Below, piece by piece: positions 37,852-45,630 of a stretch of 64,000 nt of DNA. How positions within the stretch are numbered: the stretch's first letter is position 1; every line of letters begins with the position of its first letter. The stretch is from Apostichopus japonicus (taxonomy: Eukaryota > Echinodermata > Holothuroidea > Aspidochirotida > Stichopodidae), in the NCBI RefSeq assembly GCF_037975245.1, contig NC_092571.1, forward strand, positions 12,407,917 through 12,471,916, given 5' to 3'. Under the pieces are notes generated by a model. The model saw only the letters and a program-made list of their open reading frames with translations. It did no database searches and had not been told where the DNA came from. The position numbers and the translations under genes were made by a program.

Positions 37852-40800
37852 GTGTTGCGCCGATAATCGTTTTCAATATCGGTATCGGCCGATATTTGCA
37901 ATATCGGCAGCATATCGGTATCGGTAAAATTTTGCCTAATTGCCGATAACAGCAAGCCGATATTGAACTTTTTTTTTCACAGCAGAGCTACTTATTTATA
38001 CTTGCAATGATTTGTTAATCTGCCCAAGACGATCCATTTCTTTAGCGTCAGTTAAACTCTTATTCATTTTCGATTAATATCCATGGAAACCTGACCCTCC
38101 GTAACCTCTAAAACACGTCTACGGCGCGCGAATATAACCAATGACCTTCGTGAACCTTGGCCTACACATAGCATTAGTGCAGCATGTATACACTGTACTG
38201 TACTAACCATTCATTTTCTCAAAGGCCTCCGTGAAAACCTTGAACATGATGCATAACTGCACTTTTAATTTTCCGCGAACACACTGCCGATTTCCCGCCG
38301 GTGTTCGCCCAGCGAACACGCCGAGCACGCGAGCATAAAGGCGTAGTGTCCAGGGGCCCGCCTTAGGGCCTTGGTGGGGTCATGGGGTAGAACCCCGAAA
38401 AATTGGCTTTTTTTTGCGTGTCTGGCGATAAAAAAAAAATCGCAGTTGAGTATGCAAAATAATTTTCTTATTTAAATTGTCACGAAACAGATGAAAATTT
38501 TAAAATGACAAGTTAGAGTAGCTATATTATGTTATAAAATGAAAAGAGATTTAATCTGTCTTTCAGTCTTTAAAAAGTGCAACTTACAAAACTTCCGATA
38601 TTATGAAACAAACAACGTTCAGCAAAGCCCTGTCTCTAGACTGCCTAACAATGAATAGCGTGCACAATGCGTACATTTTTACAACTGCGGTGTTTAACCC
38701 TATACCCAACTACCGCCGTACATGTGCTGCGAATTTTCCCAGGTACCTTCCCAAACACACTGTAAGCTCATCCCCTGTGTAACACCTGTTTGTTAACATT
38801 TTTTGGCAAGTTGCCAGGGAACTTTTCAGTTACGTGAGATCCGTAACCGCCGAGGTGGTTAGGCTATTTGCTATACAATTAACTATGGTACGATATTATT
38901 TTTTCCGTATTTTTGGAAATTCTAGAAAATACTTTCTTTTTTCCCCCGCTTAAAAACAGATGTGGTCTTACGGTATATTCATAAATGGATGCACTAGAGC
39001 CTTGTTTACATGACATTAGTTGCATTTAGTACGATATGCCAGTTTTGCGTGAATTTTTCGAAAGTGTTTTGTTCGATCTTTCGTAATATTTGAAAGGTGT
39101 ACCACCTTACTTTCCGTACACAATTGGTCATTTCTCTACTGATTTTCAGTTTTTTTATTCTCTATACGGTCAAGTGAATAAGTTGTACATTGAGTATAAA
39201 CTCAATAAATTATCATTTTTACATTGTGATCGACAGTAGTAACCAAATTAAGATGCAATTTTGCAAGCATACGTTAACACTATAGCCACTTGTAAATCTT
39301 TACGATGTTAAGGCTCACATTTACTGCGTCCATTTTATTATCGCGTGCAGCGCTGCATTGAAAAAGATTCTGGTTGGATTTCAATTATAATTCTCTTTTT
39401 CAAAATCAGGAAAAAAGTCATTCTTTTCAACTTAGGACAAAAGGAAAACAAAACACCATATTTTGTTGTTTACTTGAAGATTTATTTGTGAATGTGTGCA
39501 TGACTAAAGTACGATTTTGCCTTCATTTTGTCTGTTAAAAAATATCGGTATCGTATCGGTATCGGACCGATATTGGGATGATAATATCGGATATCGGCCA
39601 AAACCGATATTGGTGATATCGGCGCAACACTATATATATATATATATATAGTGCCCATTATATTTACGTTTCATCTTTGAATTCATTGAATGAATATTTT
39701 GCTTGTGGCTTCTATTCACCTACTCTGTTATGTTATATAGAGGAAAGGAAATAACTTCACGAAAGACAGGTCAATATGTCTGGTAAAACTTTCCTCTATA
39801 CTTTTTTCCCCCTTTGTTTTAAATTTGTCATCAAATGTCAATTGCCCATTCTGCTAGAATAACAGGACGTATATGAACGTAAGAGAACCACAATAGCATA
39901 AATTAACATTCACAAATCGTCGTAGAATAACAATTGAATGCACTTTTAATTATTGTATAACGTTTATTCAGAATAAACTGTCTGAAATACCGGGTATATA
40001 ATGACTTGACATCCATTATTTAACCTAAGTGTGATTGTGCGATTAATGAAATATAAGTTAAAATATTACCACATCACATCATGAGCCCCGCACTGAACGC
40101 GTCACGTGACACAGAAACTCATGTATAACGATTAAGTGTTATTATGTACACAATATAGAAAAGGTTCATCGGTTGAATTACTATATATATATATATATAT
40201 ATATACTGAGTACGTCACAATCTGGCTAAACAAAACAAAACCGACACAGGTTCATGAATTGAAAGTGAATATCCCGATATATGTGTATATGTACATATAT
40301 GTATATACATATATGTATATACATATATGTATATATACATGTATATATATATATATATACATGTTTATACATATATGTATATACATAACGTAATGAGAAG
40401 GAATATATATATAACTATATACGTGTATACGTATGATACGAGCACGTGCTTCATTGTCGCCACACGTATCTATAGGCTATAAAAGTATAAACCGAAAGTA
40501 GAGCGATTAATGCAAATAAGTATAGTTTATATCGTACGAGGCTCTCCGCTTGCTTACCGATCACACAAATTGCAGGTATGCATTTTTACAGGTTTCATGC
40601 TAGCGCGCGGTATATGAGATGATTACATGAGCTGATACAGCCTGATGTTAAAGTTGCGTACAGATGCAACACCATATTCAATGGGGAAACTTTCATATGG
40701 CCCCCATATGATAAAGGTTTACAATGCATTACACATTTATCAAACACTAACGGTGTTGAATTTCATTCTAAAATCAACAAATTAAACTAACGGTCTGCAC

Positions 40801-41550
40801 TGAGGAGCATACCAGAGATTAGGCTAGCATAGTTTATATTGGGGTGAATATTTTGAAAACCGAAATATAGCTATAAGTACCGATTGAATGGGGACTTATG
40901 TAGTTGTTGATGTTTGACACATGTGCACACTTATAATAACTGCGCATGCGTTCTGGCAAACCCATGCACCATGCTTTTCGCCAGATGGACAAACGACATG
41001 GTACCACATATATTTGGTATGCAAAACAAACCCACTGACCGGCGACGGCACAGAGGTTGTTTCGAAGTAATTGAGTAACTAAGTATGCTATGTAGGCCTA
41101 TAGCCGATCGTCCATTGGAAGACGGGGATTTGGGGTCTCAGGGATCGGTGTAACCTTTCCACCAGCAACCATGAACCGCGACGCTATCTTGAAAACTCGG
41201 CAAAAAGCAAAAATAAAGAAATAAATATACCGATATTTCAGTTTAATTATATGCAATATATTACTATACCATACCAAAGTAATTCCAGGTCCAACTATAT
41301 CGAAATGTATATAAGTTCACTTATAACAAGCGCACACGATATATAACTGGACCGTTAGTCGGTACGGTATTAAACATATTCCGCTACGGGATGCTGATTC
41401 GAAGTTAGGTATGTATGATATTATATATATCATAAATTACACTGCAATACTATACCGTAAACACACACACACACGAAAACTTATGTTATACCATAGGCCT
41501 ACCTTAGATGCGACGTCGTCAAGACCTTGTAACTTGTCGCTGGTATTCAT
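14995..41550 (-). CDS. SAMD11: SAMD11-like chromatin protein with SAND and SAM domains
   Basis: Twelve exons on the minus strand join in phase at all eleven junctions: 48+381+153+168+53+164+61+286+68+200+137+159 nt, giving 625 residues and a stop. Seen in order: initiator exon [16 protein letters not shown]; a P/S/T-rich segment with KQEPVSPPP; a SAND domain (about residues 164-245; [46 protein letters not shown]); [11 protein letters not shown] and PRNLKGEKK; two KRARS motifs; a short C-x-x-C-C segment ([10 protein letters not shown]); and a C-terminal SAM domain ([53 protein letters not shown]). The SAM domain and the HPxxCxCxxC plus RNLK blocks match human SAMD11 as remembered. SAMD11 and SAMD7 work with Polycomb repressive complex 1 in retina (family knowledge); the same role here is inference. 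A small in-phase linker exon between 24853 and 34304 could have been missed. Confidence 0.9.
15154..15761 (-). other. SAMD11-like intron 11
   Basis: 608 bp, with a GGGGTGG-rich purine tract at 15601-15690. Nothing else recognised. Confidence 0.8.
15762..15898 (-). CDS. SAMD11: SAMD11-like exon 11, first half of SAM domain
   Basis: The acceptor is CGTTTCCTAG and the donor GTGGGT. It encodes [20 protein letters not shown], then [20 protein letters not shown] and EDYSQ. The W-S/T-VDDV-x-x-FV-x-x-L-x-GC pattern is the first helix pair of Polyhomeotic/SAMD11-class SAM domains. Confidence 0.95.
15899..16845 (-). other. SAMD11-like intron 10
   Basis: Poly(A) run at 16520-16540 and C run at 16766. 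No gene or mobile element recognised. Confidence 0.8.
16846..17045 (-). CDS. SAMD11: SAMD11-like exon 10, second KRARS motif
   Basis: The acceptor is ATATTTATAG and the donor GTAGGT. It encodes [38 protein letters not shown] and [15 protein letters not shown]. The second KRARS motif repeats the one in exon 6. Only one frame is open, and it is the one phase requires. Confidence 0.82.
17046..18527 (-). other. SAMD11-like intron 9
   Basis: T-rich sequence with GTT repeats (17776-17797) and ACA repeats (18377-18392). A TGACGTCA palindrome at 17896 is isolated and probably chance. No gene seen. Confidence 0.75.
18528..18595 (-). CDS. SAMD11: SAMD11-like exon 9
   Basis: The acceptor is CCATTTCCATTCAG and the donor GTAAGTAA. 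It encodes [19 protein letters not shown] and MRP, plus two bases of an arginine codon. Phase matches exons 8 and 10. No domain is recognised. Confidence 0.75.
18769..19070. repeat. Minisatellite, 37-bp unit, in SAMD11-like intron 8
   Basis: About eight units of ATGGATGAAGGATTGATGGG plus GGTATATGGGATTAGGG. The array ends 30 bp from the exon 8 donor at 19100, an unusually close position. Confidence 0.93.
19101..19386 (-). CDS. SAMD11: SAMD11-like exon 8, Cys-containing and Ser-rich segment
   Basis: The acceptor is AATGTCTAG and the donor GTAAAT at 19100-19095. It encodes [55 protein letters not shown] and [10 protein letters not shown]. The cysteines (C-x-x-C-C) are too few for a proven zinc finger. 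VKKEVKE is a candidate sumoylation context. A 37-bp minisatellite starts only 30 bp past the donor. Confidence 0.82.
19474..19534 (-). CDS. SAMD11: SAMD11-like exon 7 (61-nt microexon-sized)
   Basis: The acceptor is GACGTCACTTTCAG and the donor GTAAGTG. It encodes [19 protein letters not shown], with two partial codons at each side. It was found because exons 6 and 8 do not share phase without it; with it both junctions fit. Confidence 0.75.
19923..20086 (-). CDS. SAMD11: SAMD11-like exon 6, KRARS motif
   Basis: The acceptor is CCTTCATTTAAG and the donor GTGAGA. It encodes [39 protein letters not shown] and [13 protein letters not shown]. The KRARS-x-SP motif parallels human SEKRARSESP and could act as a nuclear localisation or phosphorylation site (inference). 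Phase is 1 base in and 1 base out. Confidence 0.88.
20087..24800 (-). other. SAMD11-like intron 5
   Basis: The DIRS-type remnant fills 21060-22970 and is notably GC-richer than its surroundings. Sequence at 20580-21060 has a similar composition and may be a further decayed part of it. From 22970 to 24800 there is a GC-rich CCCCGGGCCGGGG patch near 23730 and nothing identifiable. Confidence 0.7.
21060..22970 (-). mobile_element. Decayed DIRS-type (tyrosine recombinase) retrotransposon fragment
   Basis: Read on the minus strand, frameshifted but ordered fragments appear. At about 22.55 kb there is a reverse transcriptase-like segment with [10 protein letters not shown]. Near 21.9-22.0 kb there is an RNase H-like [14 protein letters not shown]. 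Near 21.6 kb, [13 protein letters not shown] and [16 protein letters not shown] are typical of DIRS RT/RNase H C-termini. At 21312-21091, KSDLLAQGF and [20 protein letters not shown] resemble the N-terminal part of DIRS tyrosine recombinases. The order RT, RNase H, recombinase is that of DIRS elements. Stops and frameshifts show it is dead. Neither end is defined; the catalytic half of the recombinase was not recognised. It lies in the SAMD11-like intron between exons 5 and 6, in sense orientation. Confidence 0.82.
24801..24853 (-). CDS. SAMD11: SAMD11-like exon 5
   Basis: A 53-nt exon between acceptor GGTTTTCAACAG and donor GTAAGTTTAA. It encodes [17 protein letters not shown] plus two bases. 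RNLK-x-E is shared with the human ARNLKKERTPS region. In-phase joining on both sides supports it despite its size. Confidence 0.8.
29511..29560. repeat. 8-bp microsatellite CATACTTG
   Basis: Six tandem CATACTTG units, the last drifting to CATAGAAC. SAMD11-like intron 4. Confidence 0.93.
31440..31783. mobile_element. hAT-like non-autonomous element, 344 bp
   Basis: Perfect 12-bp terminal inverted repeats CAGTGGCGGAGC and GCTCCGCCACTG, with a C homopolymer about 33 bp inside the left end. Flanks (GTATATAC and TGTATTGC) do not form a clear target duplication, so the class is assigned by the ends only. Confidence 0.7.
32277..32410. repeat. TTCTTTGTTAT-type tandem repeat
   Basis: About ten copies of a 10-15 bp unit, TATTCTTTGTTATTC, pyrimidine-rich on the plus strand, in SAMD11-like intron 4. 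Confidence 0.8.
32698..32971. repeat. Minisatellite, 20-bp unit ACAACAGCATGAGTACGAGT
   Basis: About thirteen units, with two higher-order forms (CATGAGACTGAGT and CACGAGCATGGAGC). It runs directly into a 270-bp TA-rich microsatellite. Confidence 0.92.
32972..33245. repeat. TA-rich microsatellite with spaced CGGC interruptions
   Basis: Long TATATA runs are broken by ACGGCGTATAT, ACGGAATATAT and ACGGCTTATAT motifs about every 15-60 bp, suggesting a longer ancestral unit of the form TATACGGCGTATA. Confidence 0.88.
34056..34068 (+). promoter_or_regulatory. Perfect DR1 nuclear-receptor motif within a dispersed-repeat-like segment
   Basis: TGACCTTTGACCT is an exact direct repeat with 1-bp spacing, of the HNF4/RXR type. 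It sits in a T/C-rich segment (33960-34220) with other TGACC motifs, which looks repeat-derived, so a regulatory role is unproven. Confidence 0.3.
34304..34471 (-). CDS. SAMD11: SAMD11-like exon 4, second half of SAND domain
   Basis: The acceptor is TTTATTTTAG, before GGTCACC, and the donor GTAAGT is at 34303-34298; 56 codons in phase 0. It encodes [37 protein letters not shown] and [19 protein letters not shown]. The KDWKRSIR helix is the DNA-binding signature of SAND domains. The final HPxxCxCxxC piece matches the remembered start of human SAMD11. Confidence 0.93.
34472..36004 (-). other. SAMD11-like intron 3
   Basis: Holds the U2-like sequence (35092-35277) and a C12/A7 homopolymer pair near 35440. 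Otherwise nothing recognised. Confidence 0.75.
35092..35277 (-). ncRNA. U2 snRNA-like sequence with a divergent 3' part
   Basis: On the minus strand, GCTTCTCGGCCTTTTGGCTA followed by AGAT and GTGTAGTATCTGTTC matches U2 stem I and the branch-point recognition region. The usual stem IIa, IIb, III and IV sequences are absent. Instead there are hairpins: TTCCC/GGGAA, GTGAT/ATCAC, CAGTCCC/GGGACTG and GCCCAGG/CCTGGGC, then a TTTTT run. Length to the last hairpin is about 178 nt, near that of U2. It could be a divergent U2-like RNA, a snRNA-derived SINE, or a truncated pseudogene joined to unrelated sequence. It lies in SAMD11-like intron 3, in sense. Confidence 0.6.
36005..36157 (-). CDS. SAMD11: SAMD11-like exon 3, first half of SAND domain
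   Basis: The acceptor is CTTTCTTTCAG and the donor GTAATT; 51 codons, phase 0. It encodes [20 protein letters not shown], then [20 protein letters not shown]. The CG-x-x-KA-x-L spacing and the QG-x-x-x-KCI motif are characteristic of SAND domains such as GMEB and Sp100. Confidence 0.92.
36158..36775 (-). other. SAMD11-like intron 2
   Basis: G homopolymers near 36337 and 36497, and a TATATATTTATA tract at 36715-36770 directly next to the exon 2 donor. Confidence 0.8.
36776..37156 (-). CDS. SAMD11: SAMD11-like exon 2, disordered P/S/T-rich segment
   Basis: The acceptor is AAAACACAG, 5' of 37156, and the donor GTAAGT is at 36775-36770; 127 codons, phase 0 at both ends. It encodes [32 protein letters not shown] and [12 protein letters not shown]. 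It is low in hydrophobic residues and probably disordered. TKQE is a possible sumoylation context (inference). GC content far exceeds the flanking DNA. Confidence 0.88.
37771..37850. repeat. TA microsatellite left of the 1.78-kb transposon
   Basis: Nearly pure TA dinucleotide run of 80 bp. The same repeat resumes at 39632 after the transposon, so the element split or seeded it. Confidence 0.95.
37851..39631. mobile_element. 1.78-kb inverted-repeat transposon inside a TA microsatellite
   Basis: Ends AGTGTTGCGCCGATAATCG and GATATCGGCGCAACACT are inverted. Both subterminal regions are packed with ATATCGG/CCGATAT motifs (37865-37935 and 39540-39625), likely transposase-binding arrays. It is flanked on both sides by TA repeats, so the target duplication cannot be defined. 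No protein over 60 residues is open inside, so it is non-autonomous. Confidence 0.85.
40170..40390. repeat. TA and TATG microsatellites in SAMD11-like intron 1
   Basis: TATATATA at 40172-40205, then after 50 bp of ordinary sequence a TATATGTATATACA array at 40277-40388. Confidence 0.9.
41503..41550 (-). CDS. SAMD11: SAMD11-like exon 1 (initiator)
   Basis: The start codon is at 41550-41548, followed by [16 protein letters not shown] in phase 0. The donor GTAGGC reads downstream on the minus strand from 41502. No upstream in-frame stop was confirmed, so the start is the best guess. Its phase fits the next exon, and the CpG-rich stretch just 5' looks like a promoter. Confidence 0.6.
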
Positions 41551-41859
41551 TAGATCGGCCAGTTTGAAGACGGCGATGTGTTTTAAAAAAAGCCACGGAT
41601 ATATGCACAACCTGTTGAACGTACAATATAATACAACGTACTCGCTATCCGCGCACTGCTAAGCACTATCTTCCCGTTTGTGTGTAAACTACGTTTCGCA
41701 TTCTGCTCGCCTGTTATAAACTTAAAGGAAGTTCTTTTCCATGCGATCGTTTTCCTGTATTGTTACGTTACCCTTAACAAATTCGCAAAGGGGGCTTGTA
41801 TTAACAAGGCTTACGTCACGCCCGACCGACCCGAAAGGAATAGATAACGACGGCTCAAC

Positions 41860-41960
41860 AGTTTTACAAAGGTTTCTATTGGCCGTCGAAGTGACGTCAG
41901 ACGGCGTCGCGCCAATACTGCCATTCAGCTCAATAGTCGTTCACCCCGCCTTCAGTTTGT
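41860..41960 (-). promoter_or_regulatory. Candidate SAMD11-like promoter with CRE and CCAAT motifs
   Basis: A CpG-dense stretch about 310-410 bp 5' of the predicted start codon. It contains a full palindromic CRE, TGACGTCA, at 41892-41899, and a CCAAT box on the minus strand (ATTGG at 41878-41882). GC content falls off sharply on either side. No transcription start can be fixed from sequence. Confidence 0.45.
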
Positions 41961-43225
41961 CTTTTCGTCTAAAGTTCAATCCAAACCGTTTGCACAAACG
42001 ATCGTAATATGCTAGCATGGGACACGACCGCGGTTATCTTTTGAATTCATTGACTTAATCGCTATTGTGTACACAAGATAAGTGTATATAGCTTCAAAAT
42101 AAGGTGTATTTCACATTCGGTAGCTCACCAAGGGAACAAAACTAGAAAGAAAACAAGGTTCGCGCTCGACGTAGCCTGTATATCTATATCCGTGTGTGTA
42201 TTACATACACAGGCCTACGTGTAGTATAGGTTTGAATGTCTAGAATAGAGGGAGTTACAGTAGTGATCTAAACGTCATATAGCGCCTATACACGGCGAGA
42301 ATTTTCGCGGGTACTGAACGCACAATACTCCGCCATCGCATTGCAGGAGAGCTTATATATAGCAACGAAGTTAATTGATACACATATCGATACTAACTAA
42401 ACGCTAACCATTCCGTCCCAGCTTCAGTATAAGAACCGAGCAGGTTGAAACTATCGATTTTTGTTCTGCTTAGTCTTCTATTCAAACGCGAGCTACTTGG
42501 AATCCCACGTGAAGGTCCTCAAGAATCGCCTTAAGGCACTGATGGAATTCGTTGCAGTCAGCTGGCTGGTTAATCCGAAAGACAATAAAAAAAGCTTTAG
42601 GCTACAGTTAGTGTAGAAACTGCATGATGGCAGCACGGTAGCAATTAGGGGGAAGGGGAGGGGTGTATTGAGGAAGCTACCGCCTAAATATGTGTCGTTG
42701 CCCCCCCCCCCCCCCTCCCACCTCTCTCTTTCTCTTATTCATTCCTTGCACAATACGAACTGCTTACGTTGGGTACACTACGGGGCTCAAGTCGCCGCTA
42801 AAACTTACCCTTTAGACTTAGGCTTGCCATTGACAGAGAGGTTAATATAGGCCTATATCATTTGAACAAATTATCCTAGTCCAACACAATGTACAGTTTG
42901 TTATTCATTTCCTTAGCGGCCGGTAATCAAGAACTTCATCAACTGCAGGCCGGTTCAAGCTGTGACCTCAAATAAACAACTATAGTTTTTAACCACCGGG
43001 TTATTTAACGCCCATTTGTACTGAAGTCATGGCGCGTGATACTAGAAATGTTCAGGGTATAACACCCCCCCCCCCCTCCTCCCTCTCCGCGGCGAGCCAA
43101 AATAATTTACATTTACCAGGATATGAATAAGAATGATATGTTTCACTAGGAGAATATAATTTGAGAGCTGAAATAAAATGCCTTTCGAAACTAGTGCATC
43201 ACTGACCATTACTTCATACTCTAGC

Positions 43226-43805
43226 CAAGGGCGGCGGAAGCACTTTTAATCTGGGGGGGGGGGGCACCGACATCAAAGGGCACTTTGCAGAAATTCGATT
43301 GGACTGATGCAGCCTTATATTTAGTACCCTTTATAACTCTTATTGTATTATCTTATTTGCGTATACACATCACTCCATCAAGCCCCCCCCCCCCTCCCCT
43401 CAAGGAAAATATGCATATATACTAGCACTGCAATATCCAATGTGCAAATTGGGAAACAAGGATTATGTTAATATCTTAACAAATTTTTCCCATTCGAAAT
43501 AGCTTAGAGTTTGACCCACAGAAATTCATTAAAAGTTAGGTGCGTAGCCAGGATTTGCAAAGTTGTATGCACGACTATCTGAGCGGAGCGCCACCATTGG
43601 TTGGCGCGGAGCGTACAAGAAAATTTTTGGTTTTACAAACCCCTCAGATGCCCGGAAACGGCCCTTCCCGAGTGTTCATTCTGGTTCCCTGGCCTCTTGC
43701 TAACTTGAAACACCTCAATTTTTATGTAGAAAAAGGGCACATTTTTAACCTGAGGAAAAGTGGGGGGGCACGTGCCCCCTGTGCCCCCCGGTTCCGCCGC
43801 CCTTG
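43226..43805. mobile_element. hAT-like non-autonomous element, 580 bp
   Basis: Terminal inverted repeats CAAGGGCGGCGGAAGC and GGTTCCGCCGCCCTTG. They are flanked by identical 8-bp target duplications ACTCTAGC at 43218-43225 and 43806-43813. A G homopolymer sits about 26 bp inside the left end. No transposase is visible. Confidence 0.92.
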
Positions 43806-44875
43806 ACTCTAGCATATAGTTAAATGAATATACCGATCGGCCTTTGTATTCATAAGCAGACTACGATTGGTTGTATACCTTATAGGCTAAATCGTGTCTC
43901 TGAGACCGTCGTTAGGCAAAAAAAAAACTAGCCCTCACTGTGTTACTAAGGAGGATGTGTGTGACCGTGTGGGTGTATAGAACTTATTTGCCGTCTGGCC
44001 AGGGTAACCGTAGTCGGAAATAACTTGCGGTTTGTGAGAAGAAAAAATCATGTCGTAAATTTCGGGTCGAATATAGTTGTCAAGATCATGTAAAATCCAG
44101 ACAAAACGGATAAATTCCAGATCACCCTGTTTGTCGGGAAGGAATTATAGTAGCCTAGTATCTGCAGCACACACGTTGAAACGATCATGAAAATAATTAC
44201 AATCTTATCATCTGAAGATCGGTATATTGTATGCTATATTCATATCATTTCTGCGAGGTTCAGATCATCGCTTTTGACATAGTCGATACGTTCTAACTAT
44301 CGTTGAATAACCTAACCATGTCTTGACCATGTCCGAAAACTAAAAATGTTTATCGTGCAGCAACGTGAGGGGCTGAAAACCGATTTTGAGGCGGTTTCTT
44401 AGAACTACTTTACTACGTATGATTGTAAATGCTACGCATGTGGGCCACCGGATATACTCGAAGTTGATGTTACACCTAAACCTTTCTAATGATTTCCTCT
44501 CGAAAATGTATTGCCTCGCAATGGTGATGGTTTATCTCGTAATTTTGATATTATTTAGACATTTTTAGCTCATTGTGACGTTTTATCTCCAAAGTAGGAC
44601 AGTTTTACCACAAAATTTACAATGTGTTACATCTTTAACTCCACCAACCCCCCCCCCCATCCCCGTTTGCATGATGTCAAAATAACAGAGTTTTACCTCG
44701 AAATGCTTTATCTTACAATACTGGCGTTTATCTCAAAAGTGTTGGTTCTACTTCGGCATTTCGACGTCTGATTACAAAAACTCCAACATCTTATGTCAAT
44801 ATTAATGTGTCATTTCGAAATGTTGCCGTTTTAGCCCGAAATTCAACATTTTGTCTCAAACTTTTTCAATATGGA

Positions 44876-45184
44876 CATAGGCGTAGGAGCCTAATTTGAT
44901 TTGGGGGGGGGGGGGGGCTGTAACGACTTGCCCGAAAAATATAACCAACATTTTTCGCGCGCGTTAAACATGCTAATGTGAATATCATATAAGCATTCAT
45001 CGGTTATAACATATCACATGCCAATAACATACAATCATTTTCCGTGTAATTACCCTTCCATATTGGTTAGAATTATTGGGGAAGTCGTTACAATAATAAT
45101 GATAATACTATTATAAGTTTAACCATTGAAAAACACATTGCAGCCCCCCAGCCCCTCCCCCCCCCCGCCTCCTATACGCCTATG
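44876..45184. mobile_element. hAT-like non-autonomous element, 309 bp
   Basis: Starts CATAGGCGTAGGAGCC and ends GCCTCCTATACGCCTATG. Exact 8-bp target duplications AATATGGA lie at 44868-44875 and 45185-45192. Long G and C homopolymers lie just inside the left and right ends, as in the element at 43226. Confidence 0.92.
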
Positions 45185-45606
45185 AATATGGACATGTACT
45201 TCTGATATTTCTTATTGAACATGAGAGTTCAAATGAAACATTGAAATTCTATTTGTTCATAGCAGAAGCGTAGATAGGCTTCTGTTAAGGGGCCCAATGC
45301 TTTTCTAGGCGGGCAGGCGTGACCCATTCCTTAAATAAATTGAACATATTCTGACAGGTTTGGAGGCCGGAACGGGAGAATACTCAGTGATTTGATATCG
45401 ACTCTATACGACATGGGAGTGTTGGTCCATGTGAGTTGCGAATGTCTATACAAGGCAGTTACTACGGAACGTTTAACTCTATATAGCCTCTACTAGACTA
45501 AGCTTGCATACTATACTATATAAATAATGTTTATTGCTCTTGACCTGGATAGCCTATACTGTATTATAACCTAGGCTAACGGCTAGGCCAAACAGTCAGG
45601 CTGACT

Positions 45607-45630
45607 CATAGAAATTGATCAATTTCTATG
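45607..45630. repeat. Perfect 24-bp palindrome
   Basis: CATAGAAATTGA is followed directly by its reverse complement TCAATTTCTATG, with CTGACT-like flanks on both sides (CTGACT before, GGCTGACT after). Confidence 0.9.

Larger units (their letters stand above)
37157..41502 (-). other. SAMD11-like intron 1
   Basis: Holds a TAATTGACTGTAA-type repeat (37455-37540), the TA arrays, and the 1.78-kb inverted-repeat transposon. A perfect CLEAR consensus GTCACGTGAC lies at 40101-40110; it is far from MANBA and probably chance or an unrelated E-box. Confidence 0.7.

Noticed and set aside
37500-37955. Open frames consisting of repeated Tyr-Ile
   Set aside because: Pure translation of the TA microsatellite.
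40101-40110. Perfect CLEAR motif GTCACGTGAC as a MANBA regulator
   Set aside because: It lies 11 kb away inside an intron of another gene; short palindromes of this size occur by chance.
40136-40393. Tyr/Ile/Met-rich frame
   Set aside because: Translation of TATATG microsatellite sequence.
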